Positions 45,760 to 57,455 of a stretch of 64,000 nucleotides of DNA are shown one piece after another. The notes beneath the pieces were generated by a model. That model saw only the letters and a list, made by a program, of their open reading frames with translations. It was not told where the DNA came from and searched no databases. Every line of letters begins with the position of its first letter. Position 1 is the stretch's first letter. A program made the position numbers and the translations under genes. The stretch is from positions 251,693,771 to 251,757,770 of the forward strand of contig NC_080571.1 of assembly GCF_030247185.1 (NCBI RefSeq), written 5' to 3'. Source of the stretch: Malaya genurostris (lineage: Eukaryota > Arthropoda > Insecta > Diptera > Culicidae).

Positions 45760-47635
45760 GTATTTAAGATGTCAGTTTCAGTCAACATCAGTGTATCATT
45801 TTGGTAGGGTACATAAATGAATGTAGATAAATTATACGAATACGGATAGATTAGAAAATACTAATTAAGTGGTAACCAAAAAATATAATTGTGACATGTT
45901 TTCTGGTGATAAAGGTGCTGTCACTGATTCAAACCAACCGGGCGTATTTCTTTTAAATAAGATAGCATCATTAGCATAATTACCTTTCCTAGAAAATCGT
46001 ACCGATAACGTCAATCCGAGCGTGTTCCACTGATGCTGCGGTGGCACCGTTTCCGGAAACAATCGCACGTCTCCAGAGTGACATTTCCGATTTTTGCCCA
46101 ATTTCGATCAAATCAATGCAAACGGCAAGAAGATAAATTAACGGATTAATTCGCCAAAGTGCTTTGAATTATACAATTAAACAGATTCAGCCCAGCGATA
46201 GAATGCGAACTGCCGGTTCCATAACTCATGTTTTATGACTCGTCTGGGAATAACATGGATTGAATTCTGCCGGCAAACACACATAGGGCTAGACAGGAAT
46301 CGAAAAATGCGGATGCTTACTCACCCGACCGTCCCCGTATCAAAGTAAACCGATGGAAAAATAAATAAATAAATCTCATCATCCAGTGCGGAGCGCAGCG
46401 ACATCGCGAGTAAGTCCACAGTCAAGGTAGCGGGGCCACGAATAGCATACATGCATTAATCATTCATTTGTGCGAACAGCAAATTTGATACGAAAATTGC
46501 ATTATTGGCATGGTTAGCACCGCTTACACGTCACGAGGATCCTTGGAATGGGCACAGGAAGTGGAAAGCTGCCTGCCCCGTTTATAATGCGCTGCGGGTT
46601 ATTATGAAAATAATATTCGAAATGCATGCATTTACCGTATTGGGTGCATCATACGTCGGTTCCCGTCTGGTTATTGGTGCAGCTGCTGCGTTTCCGTCCG
46701 CCATTCCGAGCTGGCGCTACTCTGTCACTTCCACTGGCCATTTCCAGCCAGCATCTGTCGCTGGGTAATGTGGGATAAATCATTAATTAGCAGAAATAAA
46801 GCATCTTAATAATTGATACGAATGTGCAACTACCCGACGGTAACAATGTTCTGTGAGGCATCCCAAACTTCAATGACATCGTTTGTATTAATGAAAAACA
46901 AATGTTATTTCGTTTCATGCAATAATGAAAAGTGATGGATTGTGATTTTTTAAAAGTTATATTTTGACTCACTAATGGAGCAATATTACGAATTACCATT
47001 TGATGACAGACCAGATCGAATGGTAGATTTTTACGCATATCACATGTCAATTGCAAATTAAAAATTGTAACATGAAATCTGTAGTAATTCTTATGTTATA
47101 CAAAATTTCCATTGATTGCAGTAGAGGGATTATGAGTAACTATGCGGATGAAACTTATCATGTTTGCGTCAATTCAGCTTATTCCAGAGTTTAAATCGAA
47201 AGCCTCATATTAATTTATTGATATTGATTCACAACACTTTTGTTTTGACAGGAGCAATTCCAGAAATGGATAACATCAGATTCCACATAAAACTATTTGG
47301 ATAAAACTTTGCGTACGTTTAAAATATGGTAAAGCATTTGTTTTGAATGGAATGAGAGACCGATTATGCTTAACACTGCTTTTAAAAATGGGTGTTTGTT
47401 GATGATTTTCAGACGAGACACGTTAAAATATTTCTTTTGATAGAGACTGATTCTAGTGCTAGTAGCGTCAGGCATGTTCTTATTTAGGTAACCGCTAGAG
47501 AATAATTCTTCACGTCATTGATTTAAAAAATTCATAGCTATTCATAAAAAAATATAAGATTATTAAAAGGACAGTTTAAGTTATTAAAATGACAGTCGTT
47601 TCTGGTTCCAAAGATATTGAAGGTATAAGTGACGT
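45760..47635. other. No supportable gene; single-copy-like core at 46000-46780
   Basis: A GC-richer island with no second copy in the window. The 46505-46768 frame lacks an ATG at its start and has no domain. The remainder is AT-rich. Confidence 0.4.
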
Positions 47636-47639
47636 ATCC

Positions 47640-47950
47640 GACAAAACACATTATATTTCCTAATGTCCGGTGAATATTTTGCTGGTGAATTCTCTCTTGG
47701 CAATTTCAATCTTTTGTTTTATTTCTGTATCACCTGTGAGCTTACTGATAAAGCTGTAAACAGCTACTTAGGCAAAATTTCGTTGTTCATGCGGTGAACG
47801 ATTAGCTGCCCCTGACCACTGACAGATATGTGATTACCGTACAATGATTTCTGTACAACGCTGTACGCGTACAACGATGAGGTGACAGACATGTTGCGCA
47901 CAGAATGAATATACAGTGAAACGAAACAACTCAAAACTTAGTTTAATTGC
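47640..47950 (-). repeat. TIR element C fragment
   Basis: Phrases GGTGAATTCTCTCTTGGCAA, TTTCGTTGTTCATGCGGTGA and ACGATTAGCTGCCCC are the reverse complement of 19450-19620. Its ends are not preserved. Confidence 0.65.
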
Positions 47951-48873
47951 CCAGCTCCTATGATCGATAATATATAAATAAAAAAATTTTGAGGTTTAAG
48001 TGTATTCCTAGTAACTGATTTATAACAGATATAATCAATGCCTCTCTGAATTATTAAACTAGTTTTGTGCGTGAATGTTCATCGGATGACAATTTTACTC
48101 ATATCAAATTTTATGGTTTTAAGGTACTTTTATGACACGTTTGTTCTGTAATACAGGATTTTTTCTTTCATTGTTTAAATGTAATTAGCATTAGGGAAAA
48201 TTTATCCTCCAAAATTTTCATGTTCTACCATAACATTCACTGACATTAAAAATAAAAATAGAAAATGGAGGAAATATGAAAGGCTTTTAAGACTGATTTT
48301 CGGAACACTAGACCTATTTTTTATGCAAACTTTGTTTGTAAATCATGCCGACTTTTGCAATATCCCGCATACATTTTAGGGGGTTCAGTCCTAATTCCTT
48401 TTAAACCCGCATATTCACGATAAAAATAAGAGCGCATAAACTTTTAACATTGAGCCTCAAAATAGTAAATAAATCAAAGATATTCTTAGTATGTAACCAT
48501 CAAAAACGGCATGGCCACACATATTCCAGAAACAGTTTATCCATCACGAGATTTTCATAAAAAGGATCAAGCTAATTTTAAAACCTTCTTGAATTTGAAA
48601 TCATTCCGAAATAGATTTGACATAGGTTTGATGCTTCATAAATCTTATGAAAAATGGTCTAATAGGCTGGAATATAATCTCATAATAGTTTTATTAGGAT
48701 TTTGAAGAGTTTAAAGTAGTGATTACACAATTGGTTCATTGATGTGTTGGATATTTATCAATTATTACCACATGTGCATTCAAAATATGAATCATTATAT
48801 TACCATTTTAACGATAAATTTACTTGTTATTGAATAGAAAACAATTAATAAATAGTGCTGATTTCATGTTCAA

Positions 48874-48893
48874 ATATATATATATATATATAT
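48874..48893. repeat. (AT)n microsatellite
   Basis: Ten AT units in an AT-rich stretch. Confidence 0.9.
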
Positions 48894-48979
48894 TATTTTC
48901 CTTATGTGTATTTCAAAACTTCACCAAATTTATGAACATTTCCAAAAAAAGAAATGTCTGCTTTTTGAATATATGGTAA

Positions 48980-50470
48980 AGTTATGTTGATAAAGTGCAG
49001 GGGCGGCAAGTTCCATGAAATATTGGGAGGGTACAAAAAATTTTTATTACAGATCATTGAACTTGTATTGTATGTATGTATGTGTATGTGTGTGTATGTA
49101 TGTATGTATGTATGTGTGTATGTCACTCATATTCTGAGAGATGTCTTAACCGATTTTCACAAATTTAGATTCAAATGAAATCTTATGACCTCATACAACT
49201 TTTTAAATTTCATTTGGATCCGACTTCCGGTTCCGGAATTACAAGGAAATATGTGCAAATTTATTAAAAAATGCGCACTCAATTCCACAAACTAAGAAGC
49301 AAACAAAAGGTCTAAAAATTCTTCAATAAGTCCTCGAAAAGTTGATTCAGATCCGACTTCCGGTTCCTGCGATTAGTGAAAATTTTAAATTTCACGAGTA
49401 TTTTTTCCCAAACGATGGCGAAACGAGGTGCACATTATAATTTAACTTGCTGCTAAATTCATTTAATTGGCAGATCTTGTTCGTTAATGAATAAATAAAA
49501 CCACTTTGGGACTACTAGTCCCCGGTTTCTGCTTCCGAAAGCACCGATAATAGTAAAGAAAATCTCCTAAAACGGAACTCACGTCGATTTCTCAGCAAAG
49601 GCTAAGCCGGTTTTCACGAATCATGATTCAAATTAAAGCTCTCATTGTGAAAAAAATATGTGAATCTCTAATTCTTTTATTCAATTTGTTTCTACTTGTT
49701 AGTGTCATAATAACGATGCTTTTCTATAAAAGTACACATATTGCCTTTCTCACATAGAATGTTTATACAATCACTTGAAACTTTGACTAGCGAAAATTGA
49801 CCCAGAGGGCTAAGTGTTCTGTATCATTCAACACAGTTCATCAAGCTGAGCAATGTATGTGTCTGTGCGTGTATGTGGGTGAGTATGTGTTAAATAATGT
49901 CACACATAAAATAAAAAATCTCGTAGTCCCATAGGTTACTATTGAATTTCACAATGTCATTAAGAGCGACAATGCAAAAAGGGTAAAATTCTTCTAGACT
50001 TGGCTTAAAACTGATTCAATTTGTAGGTTATATTAGTTACTTACTAAACGAACCGACTTCGGCGATACTGGTTCCAAGTTCCCGATTTCAGAAGTACCGT
50101 AAATAGTGGTTAAAACGTTTAAAACGAGACTCACTCAATTTTTTCAGCGATGATTTCTTCGATTTCCTCAAACAGGCTCAAATAAAAGTCCCTGTAGTCT
50201 AATAGGTTGCTGTTTAAATTCATCCGGGTCCGACTTCCGGCTCCAGAACTATAGGGTAAAGTGTGTTTAATCATTTAGTGCGACGATACAAAATAAAAAA
50301 ATCTTTTTAACTTGACATAACTGTTTATAAATTGAAAAAACTATGTTAGTTCATACCCAAAGAAAGTTTATTTTATTCAAGATTGAAAAAAAATCTTTAC
50401 AATATCTTCTAGTGATATTTTTGAAAATATAATTAATATGAAAAAGGCATCGTTACACCACTAGGCGGAT
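48980..50470 (+). repeat. Two adjacent diverged copies related to family B
   Basis: The first part (to about 49730) carries a TATG/TG microsatellite (49068-49123) followed by CTGAGAGATGTCTTAACCGA and several GATCCGACTTCCGGTTCC blocks. The second starts TTGCCTTTCTCACATAGAAT at 49740, repeats the TG run at 49857-49890 and the TCCGACTTCCGGCTCC block, and ends AAAAAGGCATCGTTACACCA at 50443 with CTAGGCGGAT. No coding sequence. Confidence 0.65.
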
Positions 50471-50589
50471 ATGGAAAATTATTTTCAAAATAAAACGAAA
50501 GGTTGTTTATTATGTGATGCTCAGAAGAGCGAAATATTGTTTCATGAGTTCACCATCGCTCGTCAATGGCGCTGGTAGCAGTAAACAGT

Positions 50590-50953
50590 GATGTGATTTG
50601 GCACAGTACAACGATAAATGACCGTAGTACGGAAATCACCTTTGTATCATGATGCTCGCGTGACACCACCGTGATTCAGGGTGACAGACTTGTGATTTCA
50701 AGGTGTACAGTGATTTCGATATCACATGTCTGTCATAAGCATTAGGGTGTATGTTATTGCTCAACTGTAACGTTTAATTACTCGTTTGTGATGCATGTTT
50801 TTGCTGAGTATCATTGCAAAATTGCCAGCACGATAAATAAAAAATATCAGTTTAGGCGAAACAACAATCGATTAGTTGTACCAAATTTTACCCAATCAAA
50901 TTCAGAAAAATAACTAATATTTTAGTTGTTTTTCGGTTGCTGGCTTTTCCGTG
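50590..50953 (-). repeat. TIR element C copy, one end intact
   Basis: On the minus strand it begins CACGGAAAAGCCAGCAACCG and follows 19094 onward for over 100 bp, including TTTGGTACAACTAATCGAT. The other end is lost or diverged. TA is not kept at the 50953 end. Confidence 0.7.
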
Positions 50954-50959
50954 TTGAAT

Positions 50960-52665
50960 GGTATAAATGACGGAAACGACTAAAACCACTTATTTCATAC
51001 TTTTTAATTTTCTTGGAGAAGGATTGAAACGATTTCCACAACCTATGGCTTGTTTTAAAGTTACTATAGGGTCATTTTTCAAATTTGAAGTTTAAATAAA
51101 TGACACTTTTGGTTCTCGGGATATAACGGTATAAGTGACGTATCAATAATAAAACGCTTGTTTTTCTTACCGCTTACTTTTCTCGAAGACGGCTGAGAAT
51201 TTTTTTTAACAAGTCTAGGCTCATTTGAAAGCTCATATTAGAGTCGGTCTGTTCCAGTTCCGGAGATATAATGGTATTAGTGACGTAAACGTCAAAACGC
51301 TCTTTTTAGCACCTTTTTTTCCACCGATGCACAGTGGTTTGAATCGACAAAAACGTGAACTTAATTCTCTAGCTGCTAAACCGTTGATCCAATATACATA
51401 GTTCCTTTGAAGAACTCATTCACAAAAATATACCTCGTGATATGATCATACTAAAAAATCTGCAAAGCCTATTACGAGAAAAGTTCATTTCAACAATTTT
51501 TTTCCCTTAAGAGATATAAAAATGATGTCTTCTACGAAGTTTTAAAACTTCTAACGAGAAAAAACTTTGCAGAAGAAGCTATAGGTCTAACAAATATAGT
51601 TTCGGATATATGAAGCATTTTCGTTTGAAACCACTTAAAATCAATTTTTTGTACATAACTTTTTTCGCAATTATTTTCAGTGTCTACTATGTTCAAGACA
51701 ATTACTTAAACCGTAAAATTACACATTTTTGTTGAAGACTGTGCATGGTTTGGCCTTTTCCCTAGAAAGTTATTTAACATTCAAACTTTTATATATACTA
51801 ACTTTAACTACTAATAGGAAGCAGGGTCGCAGACAAAAAGGCACATACATATACTTTTTGGAAAGCTTAAATCAAATAATATAAAATTACGAAGTGCGTG
51901 ACGTGGCCTTTTAAAATTGTGTAAATAAGACAACGAAATATAGAGTGCTTTTTTGACCATTTTCTTAGGAAAAACGTACATTAATAAAACTGTTTATCTT
52001 CATATCAAGCGTTATTTGTGATATCGACCGATAAGTTACCTTTAGGCAAAAACTTGTACAAGAAATTGCAGTCGAGGTATAAAAAATAGAGCATTAGTTT
52101 TAACACCAGACGAAAGAGAAGACTTTTCACTATAGCTTATTATTATGACTTACTCTCAGCGAGTACCGAGTCTTTCGGAATTCCTCTTCAAAGTGAATGT
52201 TGATAGGTGTCTTATTGGCCGTTATAAAAAAACGCGAGATATAACCGACTTCAGTAGAAAATGTAATACAATTGCAGTAAAGCAACCGATTCAAATTTCC
52301 TAAAACCAAACAAACTTTTTTTGTTAATTATTATTCTTTATTCTTAGTCTGTGCACGATTTTATACTCGAGTTCAGGCATTTCTCTTTTAAAAAAACTAC
52401 AAGGATCAGCCCCATGGGGTTGTTCGAGCCATTGATGTGGAACAAGGCAACCCAAATTTCTAATGTTCTACAACCAAAAAGTTCAATCAAGCGTCACACT
52501 TTTGAATTCGCAATTCCACGAGAGTCAGCTTAGATTGATCTTGATTAGGAACAAACACCGAACATCGTTTGTCTTGATTTGTACTTGTTTTGTAGCCGAC
52601 AAAATTACATTAATAGCCCGAATGTATGCAATTATATGTTTGTACATACTTGCGATATTGATATT
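50960..52665. other. No gene; short repeated blocks
   Basis: ATATAACGGTATAAGTGACG (51119) and ATATAATGGTATTAGTGACG (51266) are about 147 bp apart, and a related block lies at 47600-47640. Otherwise nothing is recognisable. Confidence 0.45.
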
Positions 52666-52669
52666 TTGC

Positions 52670-53790
52670 TCAAGAAACTTGTTGAACAATTCCAACGATT
52701 CCAATAATGCTATGCGTAGGAACAGAATCTGGACAAACTTTCCTCGCAAAATCAAATATCCATCGGTTCGAGTATTCCTCACTCTCATTTCCTACGTTAC
52801 GATTCCTTTTTCGTCTGGCCGTATTCCAAAGAGTGCTCATTGAGATTTCTCTTGACAAACCTTCGACAAAATGTCTTCAATAGCTACATTTCTTGGCCCG
52901 AAGTATGCTCTTATACTTGGTTTCTAAAGACAAAAATTTTTCAAAATTCTGAGGAGTTCCTCCTCCTCATTTCGCGTGTTTAGCACTGAGCACTATTTGT
53001 CCCACCAATGATTTGGGGGCCTTCTGTTAGACAATGGACCAAGAAATTGTTTGGTTTGGGCTTGTTCTGTGGCCTCCAGAATCAAACAAACGAGGAAGTC
53101 ATATTCTTCAAGTAGGGGGTGCTTTTCCTTCGAGTTCAAGGTACTTGAGATACTACTTTGGTATTTAATCCAGTCAATATTTTTTGTCAAATCATATAGA
53201 ATATTAACTGAATTAGCAATGCCTTGGTTACAGCTAATTGAGATGATGATTGGTAAATGATCGCTCCCGTGTAAATCAGGAAATACTTTCTAGGTGCAAT
53301 CTAGTCGAAGTGAAGTCGAGCACAGAGATCAATCTAATGCATTTGGACGTGCAGGAGGTCTTGGGATCCGTGTCATGCTACCCATATATAATACCGTCAA
53401 TCAATCTTGGAGCAGAATCAATCTTAGAGTCAGCATCAATCTTGGAGCAGGGAGGGCTTCGACCATTTCATTAAGCTGTCGATGTCCAACTTGAGCTCTT
53501 GGAGGAATATATACCGAAGCAATGCAAATGTGCTTTCCTTTAATGTTTATTTGACAAGCAACAACTTTTATACTAAAAGCCAAAGGAATGTTTAATCTAT
53601 AAAAAGAATAACATTTTTTAATTCCTAAAAGCACTCCACCATACGGACAGTCTCTATCGAGACGTATAATGTTCAGTCATTAAAATTTAAGGCTAGGTTT
53701 GATGTAAGCCATGTTTCGCACAAAGCAAATACATCACATTTTTGACTATGCAACAAAACTTTAATAAAAAACAGATTTACTAATAGAATT
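52670..53790 (-). pseudogene. Second I-clade ORF2 relic (endonuclease and linker only)
   Basis: Three frames on the minus strand align in order with the I-clade ORF2 at 8074-9912. FALCETWLTS-like sequence lies at 53690-53750, followed by LLGIKKCYSFYRLNIPLAF, CIASVYIPPRAQVGHRQL, DWIKYQSSI, NHWWDK and ISMSTLWNTARRKRNRN then FARKVCPDSVP. Similarity stops at both ends, so it is an internal fragment of about 1.1 kb. The GDFN motif is destroyed. It is a different, older copy than the one at 5618-11624. Confidence 0.85.
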
Positions 53791-54068
53791 CATTGACATT
53801 ATTCGTCAACAATATATGGTTTGACAATCACCATGCGCCTCCATGAAAGTGGAGGCACAAAAAAACCCCGTTATTCCGCACGCAATCCTCAATAAAGTCG
53901 CGACAAGTTCGATTTAAAGCAAAACAGTTTACGTTCTCCATTCCCACCGTTTCTTATCCGCCGAAATGTTAATTTTACGCTCATTGCAAATTATTCATGA
54001 CTGAAAAGTAATTTCCGCACCCGGTAAGACGTAACGCGTCCCACACAAAGAAAGCCGTTCACTGTTTT

Positions 54069-54401
54069 ATGCTAATAAATTGCCGCCAAACTGTGCGAAA
54101 AATTTCGAGTTGTGCAAACTGGCCGCCCCTGCTACTGCTGCTGCTTGCCGGCTGTTGGTTGATATCCTGCATCGTAACAGCCGCAGAGCAACCGTCAGAA
54201 ACTCCTTTCCAAAACAGCCCTGGCACCTTGGAACGAGCGGCTCCGAAACAGTATAAGCAAAACTTGGTCTTTCCATTCCTCGGAACGGAACGCATTATTC
54301 CGAGTTCCGACAGAAATTGTATAATAATTCGGCGCCGAGATTTCTGCTATCACGGCGTGTTACGATGCAGCGATGATTTTAACGCCTTCCGCTGCTTGTA
54401 A
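54069..54401 (+). CDS. Putative small secreted four-cysteine protein
   Basis: A 110-codon frame starts with ATG at 54069 in GC-richer, unrepeated sequence. It has a hydrophobic core (residues 19-37, WPPLLLLLLAGCWLISCIV) followed by TAA-EQP, a good signal-peptidase site after residue 39. The predicted mature part is ~71 residues with C84, C93, C100 and C109 (spacing 8, 6, 8) and a basic IIIRRR run at 86-90. I do not recognise the family; it could be a secreted peptide or neuropeptide-like precursor, or a chance frame. A strong splice donor (GCG/GTGAGT) lies 115 bp after the stop. A second open frame also runs into that donor, so the true gene structure may differ. Confidence 0.4.
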   Translation: MLINCRQTVRKISSCANWPPLLLLLLAGCWLISCIVTAAEQPSETPFQNSPGTLERAAPKQYKQNLVFPFLGTERIIPSSDRNCIIIRRRDFCYHGVLRCSDDFNAFRCL

Positions 54402-54516
54402 CAGTTTGTGTCGGCACTTTCCAGTCGACGGTGGTCGAAAGGACGAGACATTTCCAATGATTGGATGGAGCGGCAACGGGCGGCACTTGGAACCTACTTC
54501 AGGCCAAAGTTGCGCG

Positions 54517-54522
54517 GTGAGT
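54517..54522 (+). other. Candidate 5' splice site
   Basis: GCG/GTGAGT matches the metazoan donor consensus closely. With the upstream ORF it suggests a transcribed exon ending at 54516. No branch point or acceptor can be assigned. Confidence 0.35.
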
Positions 54523-55039
54523 CATTTCACACGCGTGTAACTACGATGTAAACGAATCATGTTTCAACGAAATCTTACCAGTTACCGTTGAAATTGGCTG
54601 GTTGATTTCCAGTTCTTCTCACACAAAGATAAAAAATCGTGGCATAGTGAAAAGTTTCAATTGGTTTTGGTGATTTGACTTCATACTAATGTATCAGAGG
54701 ACAAATGATCCGGTTGTATGATTTTGACTTTTTGTTGGACATGTTCAAATTTAGTTGGGTCAACAATGTAAATTTTACATGTTTTTGGCTCCGAAGTAAC
54801 AATGTAATTCCCAGTCAGTCCAGAAACAATATGTTCTTCTATTCTATATTGAGTTCATTCTGAGCAAATTTGTGAAACATGTACTCAAAACCTTCATTAG
54901 CTCCAGCGAATTTATCACTACTTTTTTCTGATGGGTGCTACCACGTCTGTTGAAACAGAAAGGCCAAATTCCACAAAAGGAGTGTAATGCCAGGACTTTG
55001 CTTTGCTACCACGTCAAACACCTAAACATTAATAACAGT
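54523..55039. other. No gene seen
   Basis: AT-rich sequence following the candidate donor, compatible with an intron. No repeat or domain is recognised. Confidence 0.4.
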
Positions 55040-55613
55040 CTAAATGTATAATTTAAACCGTTTCCCCGATTGTGTCATGTTGGTATTTGATTTTCATCTC
55101 TCTCGTAATGCGATAAAACGCTTGTTCAATGATTCCTTAACTATAAATGACCACCATCTTCATTGGAAACCAATCAGATTCGCCGAAACTAACCTGTTCT
55201 GTCCTCCCTCTCATTTTCTCCGTCTTCCAACATCTTTTTGATCACTAATTAGATCTACATGCCGGTTCAAGCCCCGTCGTTCACCCACGCTCACTCACTG
55301 CTCCGTCAACTAACCTTCTTCTTCCATCTTCATATCCACTTTTCTCTTCTATCTCGCCTTTTAAGGAAGCTGCTCTGTAATGCTGTAATGCTGTGTCATC
55401 AACTAGTCATAGGGTTAGTGGTTTAGCTTTAATTGTAAGTTTTAATTGTTAGTTTCAAACCTAGATGTATCTGTTGGATCATTGTAATCTGTTGGTACCA
55501 AAGATGAGGATGTTTTATGCCTGCTGGAGAGTAAGAGATTGCTATATTTCATTTCCATCGGGCTTTTCCATACTCCTCGAATAAATAAATTATTAAAAAA
55601 ATAAATAAATAAG
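55040..55613 (+). mobile_element. 5'-truncated non-LTR retrotransposon 3' end
   Basis: The block ends with ATCGGGCTTTTCCATACTCC, TCGAATAAATAAATTATT and an A/TAAA tail (55580-55613). This ending resembles LOA/Lian-type 3' ends of mosquitoes. No RT is present. The 5' limit is approximate and no target duplication was identified. Confidence 0.5.
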
Positions 55614-55949
55614 CAGAAAAGAGTCAAAGCCACAAAAAGGAGGATGAACCGGAAAAAAATAAATGACAACAAAATTACAAAATAAAATAAACAAAGCCGT
55701 AGTTTAGTTTTTGAAGCTATATACGTAACGATTTTTTGGAGTCATATCTGAGTCAACGTCTGAATAAAGGTACTATAGATTTTTTTCAGAATTTAGAGGT
55801 TTTAACCTTAATGTCATTCGCCTCTTCGGGCTAGAAAATCTTTCTGGCCCTATGTGCAGGGTTGGGAATGGAACCTAGGTGGATTGCGTGGAAGGCATCG
55901 ACTTACCCATCAGCATTTACCCGTCCCCAATATAAAAATATATTCCATT

Positions 55950-56567
55950 TTACGAAGCGTTTCACTCGATATTACCGTGCAATGGGAAGCGTTACGTTAA
56001 GTCAAAGAAGCTAGAAAGCGATAAATATGATAATTATCTTAAATTGAGTGTTACAAATCATATGAGTTATTTTGAGTCCCCGGTAAACGACCAAAATGGT
56101 TAGGACCGGTTGTAAAATAAATGATATAAAAAAGTTATTTTGAGGAAATTATGAATATTAAAAAACGTTATAAGAGTTAGATTCTTGCTGTAAACGAGTT
56201 ACGAAGCGTTACTTTTAAGGAAGTTATAGGTGTTACGAAGTGTTGTATACGTCGCTCTTTTGTAAGTTATAAACGTTACGAAGCGCTACATGCGATACTG
56301 TTTAGTAAGTTATAGGCGTTACGAAGCGTTACATGTATTATTTTTATGAGTCATAGGCGATACATGCATTACTTTTTTTGCAAGTTACAGGCGTTACTTT
56401 TTAGTGAATCGTAGACGCTTCGAAGCGTTACATGCGTTACTTTTTAGTAAGTTATAGGCGTAACGGAGCGTCACGAGCGTCACGAAGCGTTATTTTTTTT
56501 GAGTTATAGGGGTTACGATGCGTTACATGCATTACTTGTTTATTAGTTATGGGCGTTGCAAAGCACA
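55950..56567. repeat. GCGTTAC satellite, left block
   Basis: Degenerate tandem units with consensus near GGCGTTACGAAGCGTTACAT, then GCGTTACTTTTTAGTAAGTTATA, about 43 bp per unit with many indels. The same satellite in the same orientation resumes at 62472, so later insertions split one array. Confidence 0.85.
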
Positions 56568-57418
56568 CACTAAGATTTAATTCCTTTCTTCGGTAATGTT
56601 TTTGGCGAGAAATTTCGTTAATCTATAGGAATGACCGATATTTCGGTACATGAGTTTTATTTTACAATACAATTTTACAAATTTTTACCGGACGATCAGT
56701 TTTACGTAAATTTTTATTACAGAATATTGTAAATAGATATACAATTCATACGACAAATCTGAATAGTCGCCAAATACGGTAAAACCATACTATCCGTATG
56801 GTAAAATTATCTTCCAATAAACGAACTTCTGTGAAAACTGATTGTCGTGAAACTAACTGTCAGTTATTAAAAATTTCAGTAAGTGTCTTTTTATGAACCA
56901 AACGGAAAAAATCTTGAAGAGTTCATCGAATGATTTTTTGACCATTTGAACCACTAAAAGCTTTTTGTTTACTTATTACTTATAGGTAGAAAAAAATGTA
57001 TCACTTGTCCACTTGCTACCTACATAAATCGTACGAAGGTAATTTCTGGTGGACTCGACGAATTGTGCAGTGTTTTGGAAGGCGCTCATAATTCCGGTCA
57101 GGCGGAACATTTGACCCTTTTTTCGTAGAATAAACCCATAGCCAGAACAGGTTGGAATTTTCTTCATTCGGTTTTGTGAATTTGTAATGTTTTTTACAAT
57201 CCGAAAATGCAGAATTTTAACCAAAGGAAAACAAACAAACAACAAAATACCGAACAATCAGTTAGATCCATTTGGTTTACAGTTTACGGTAGTTGTTTGA
57301 CAGTTCAGCAATTACCGAACGATCGGTAATCAATTTAATTACCGAACAGATTACCGAACCTTCAACTGTTGAAAATTCGGTAAAAAATTACCGAATTTTG
57401 CGAAATTTTCTAAGTGTG
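56568..57418. mobile_element. TIR element with TTCGGTAAT motifs, inserted in the satellite
   Basis: The left end ACACACTAAGATTTAATTCC...TTCGGTAAT and the reverse complement of the right end (ACACTTAGAAAATTTCGC...TTCGGTAATTT) match in order. Inside the right part, ACCGAAC/GTTCGGT repeats recur. Satellite sequence flanks it (GGCGTTGCAAAGC and ATACATGCG). No transposase is seen; the exact ends and TSD are uncertain. Confidence 0.6.
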
Positions 57419-57455
57419 CAATACATGCGTTTTTTGTGTATCACATGGATCAATA

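Noticed and set aside
46505..46768. 87-codon frame in the 46-kb island
   Set aside because: It lacks an ATG at its start and any motif; GC-rich composition alone explains the open frame.
55260..55285. GGTTCAAGCC phrase resembling a tRNA T-arm
   Set aside because: No acceptor stem, anticodon arm or D-arm can be folded around it; it lies in a retrotransposon 3' region.
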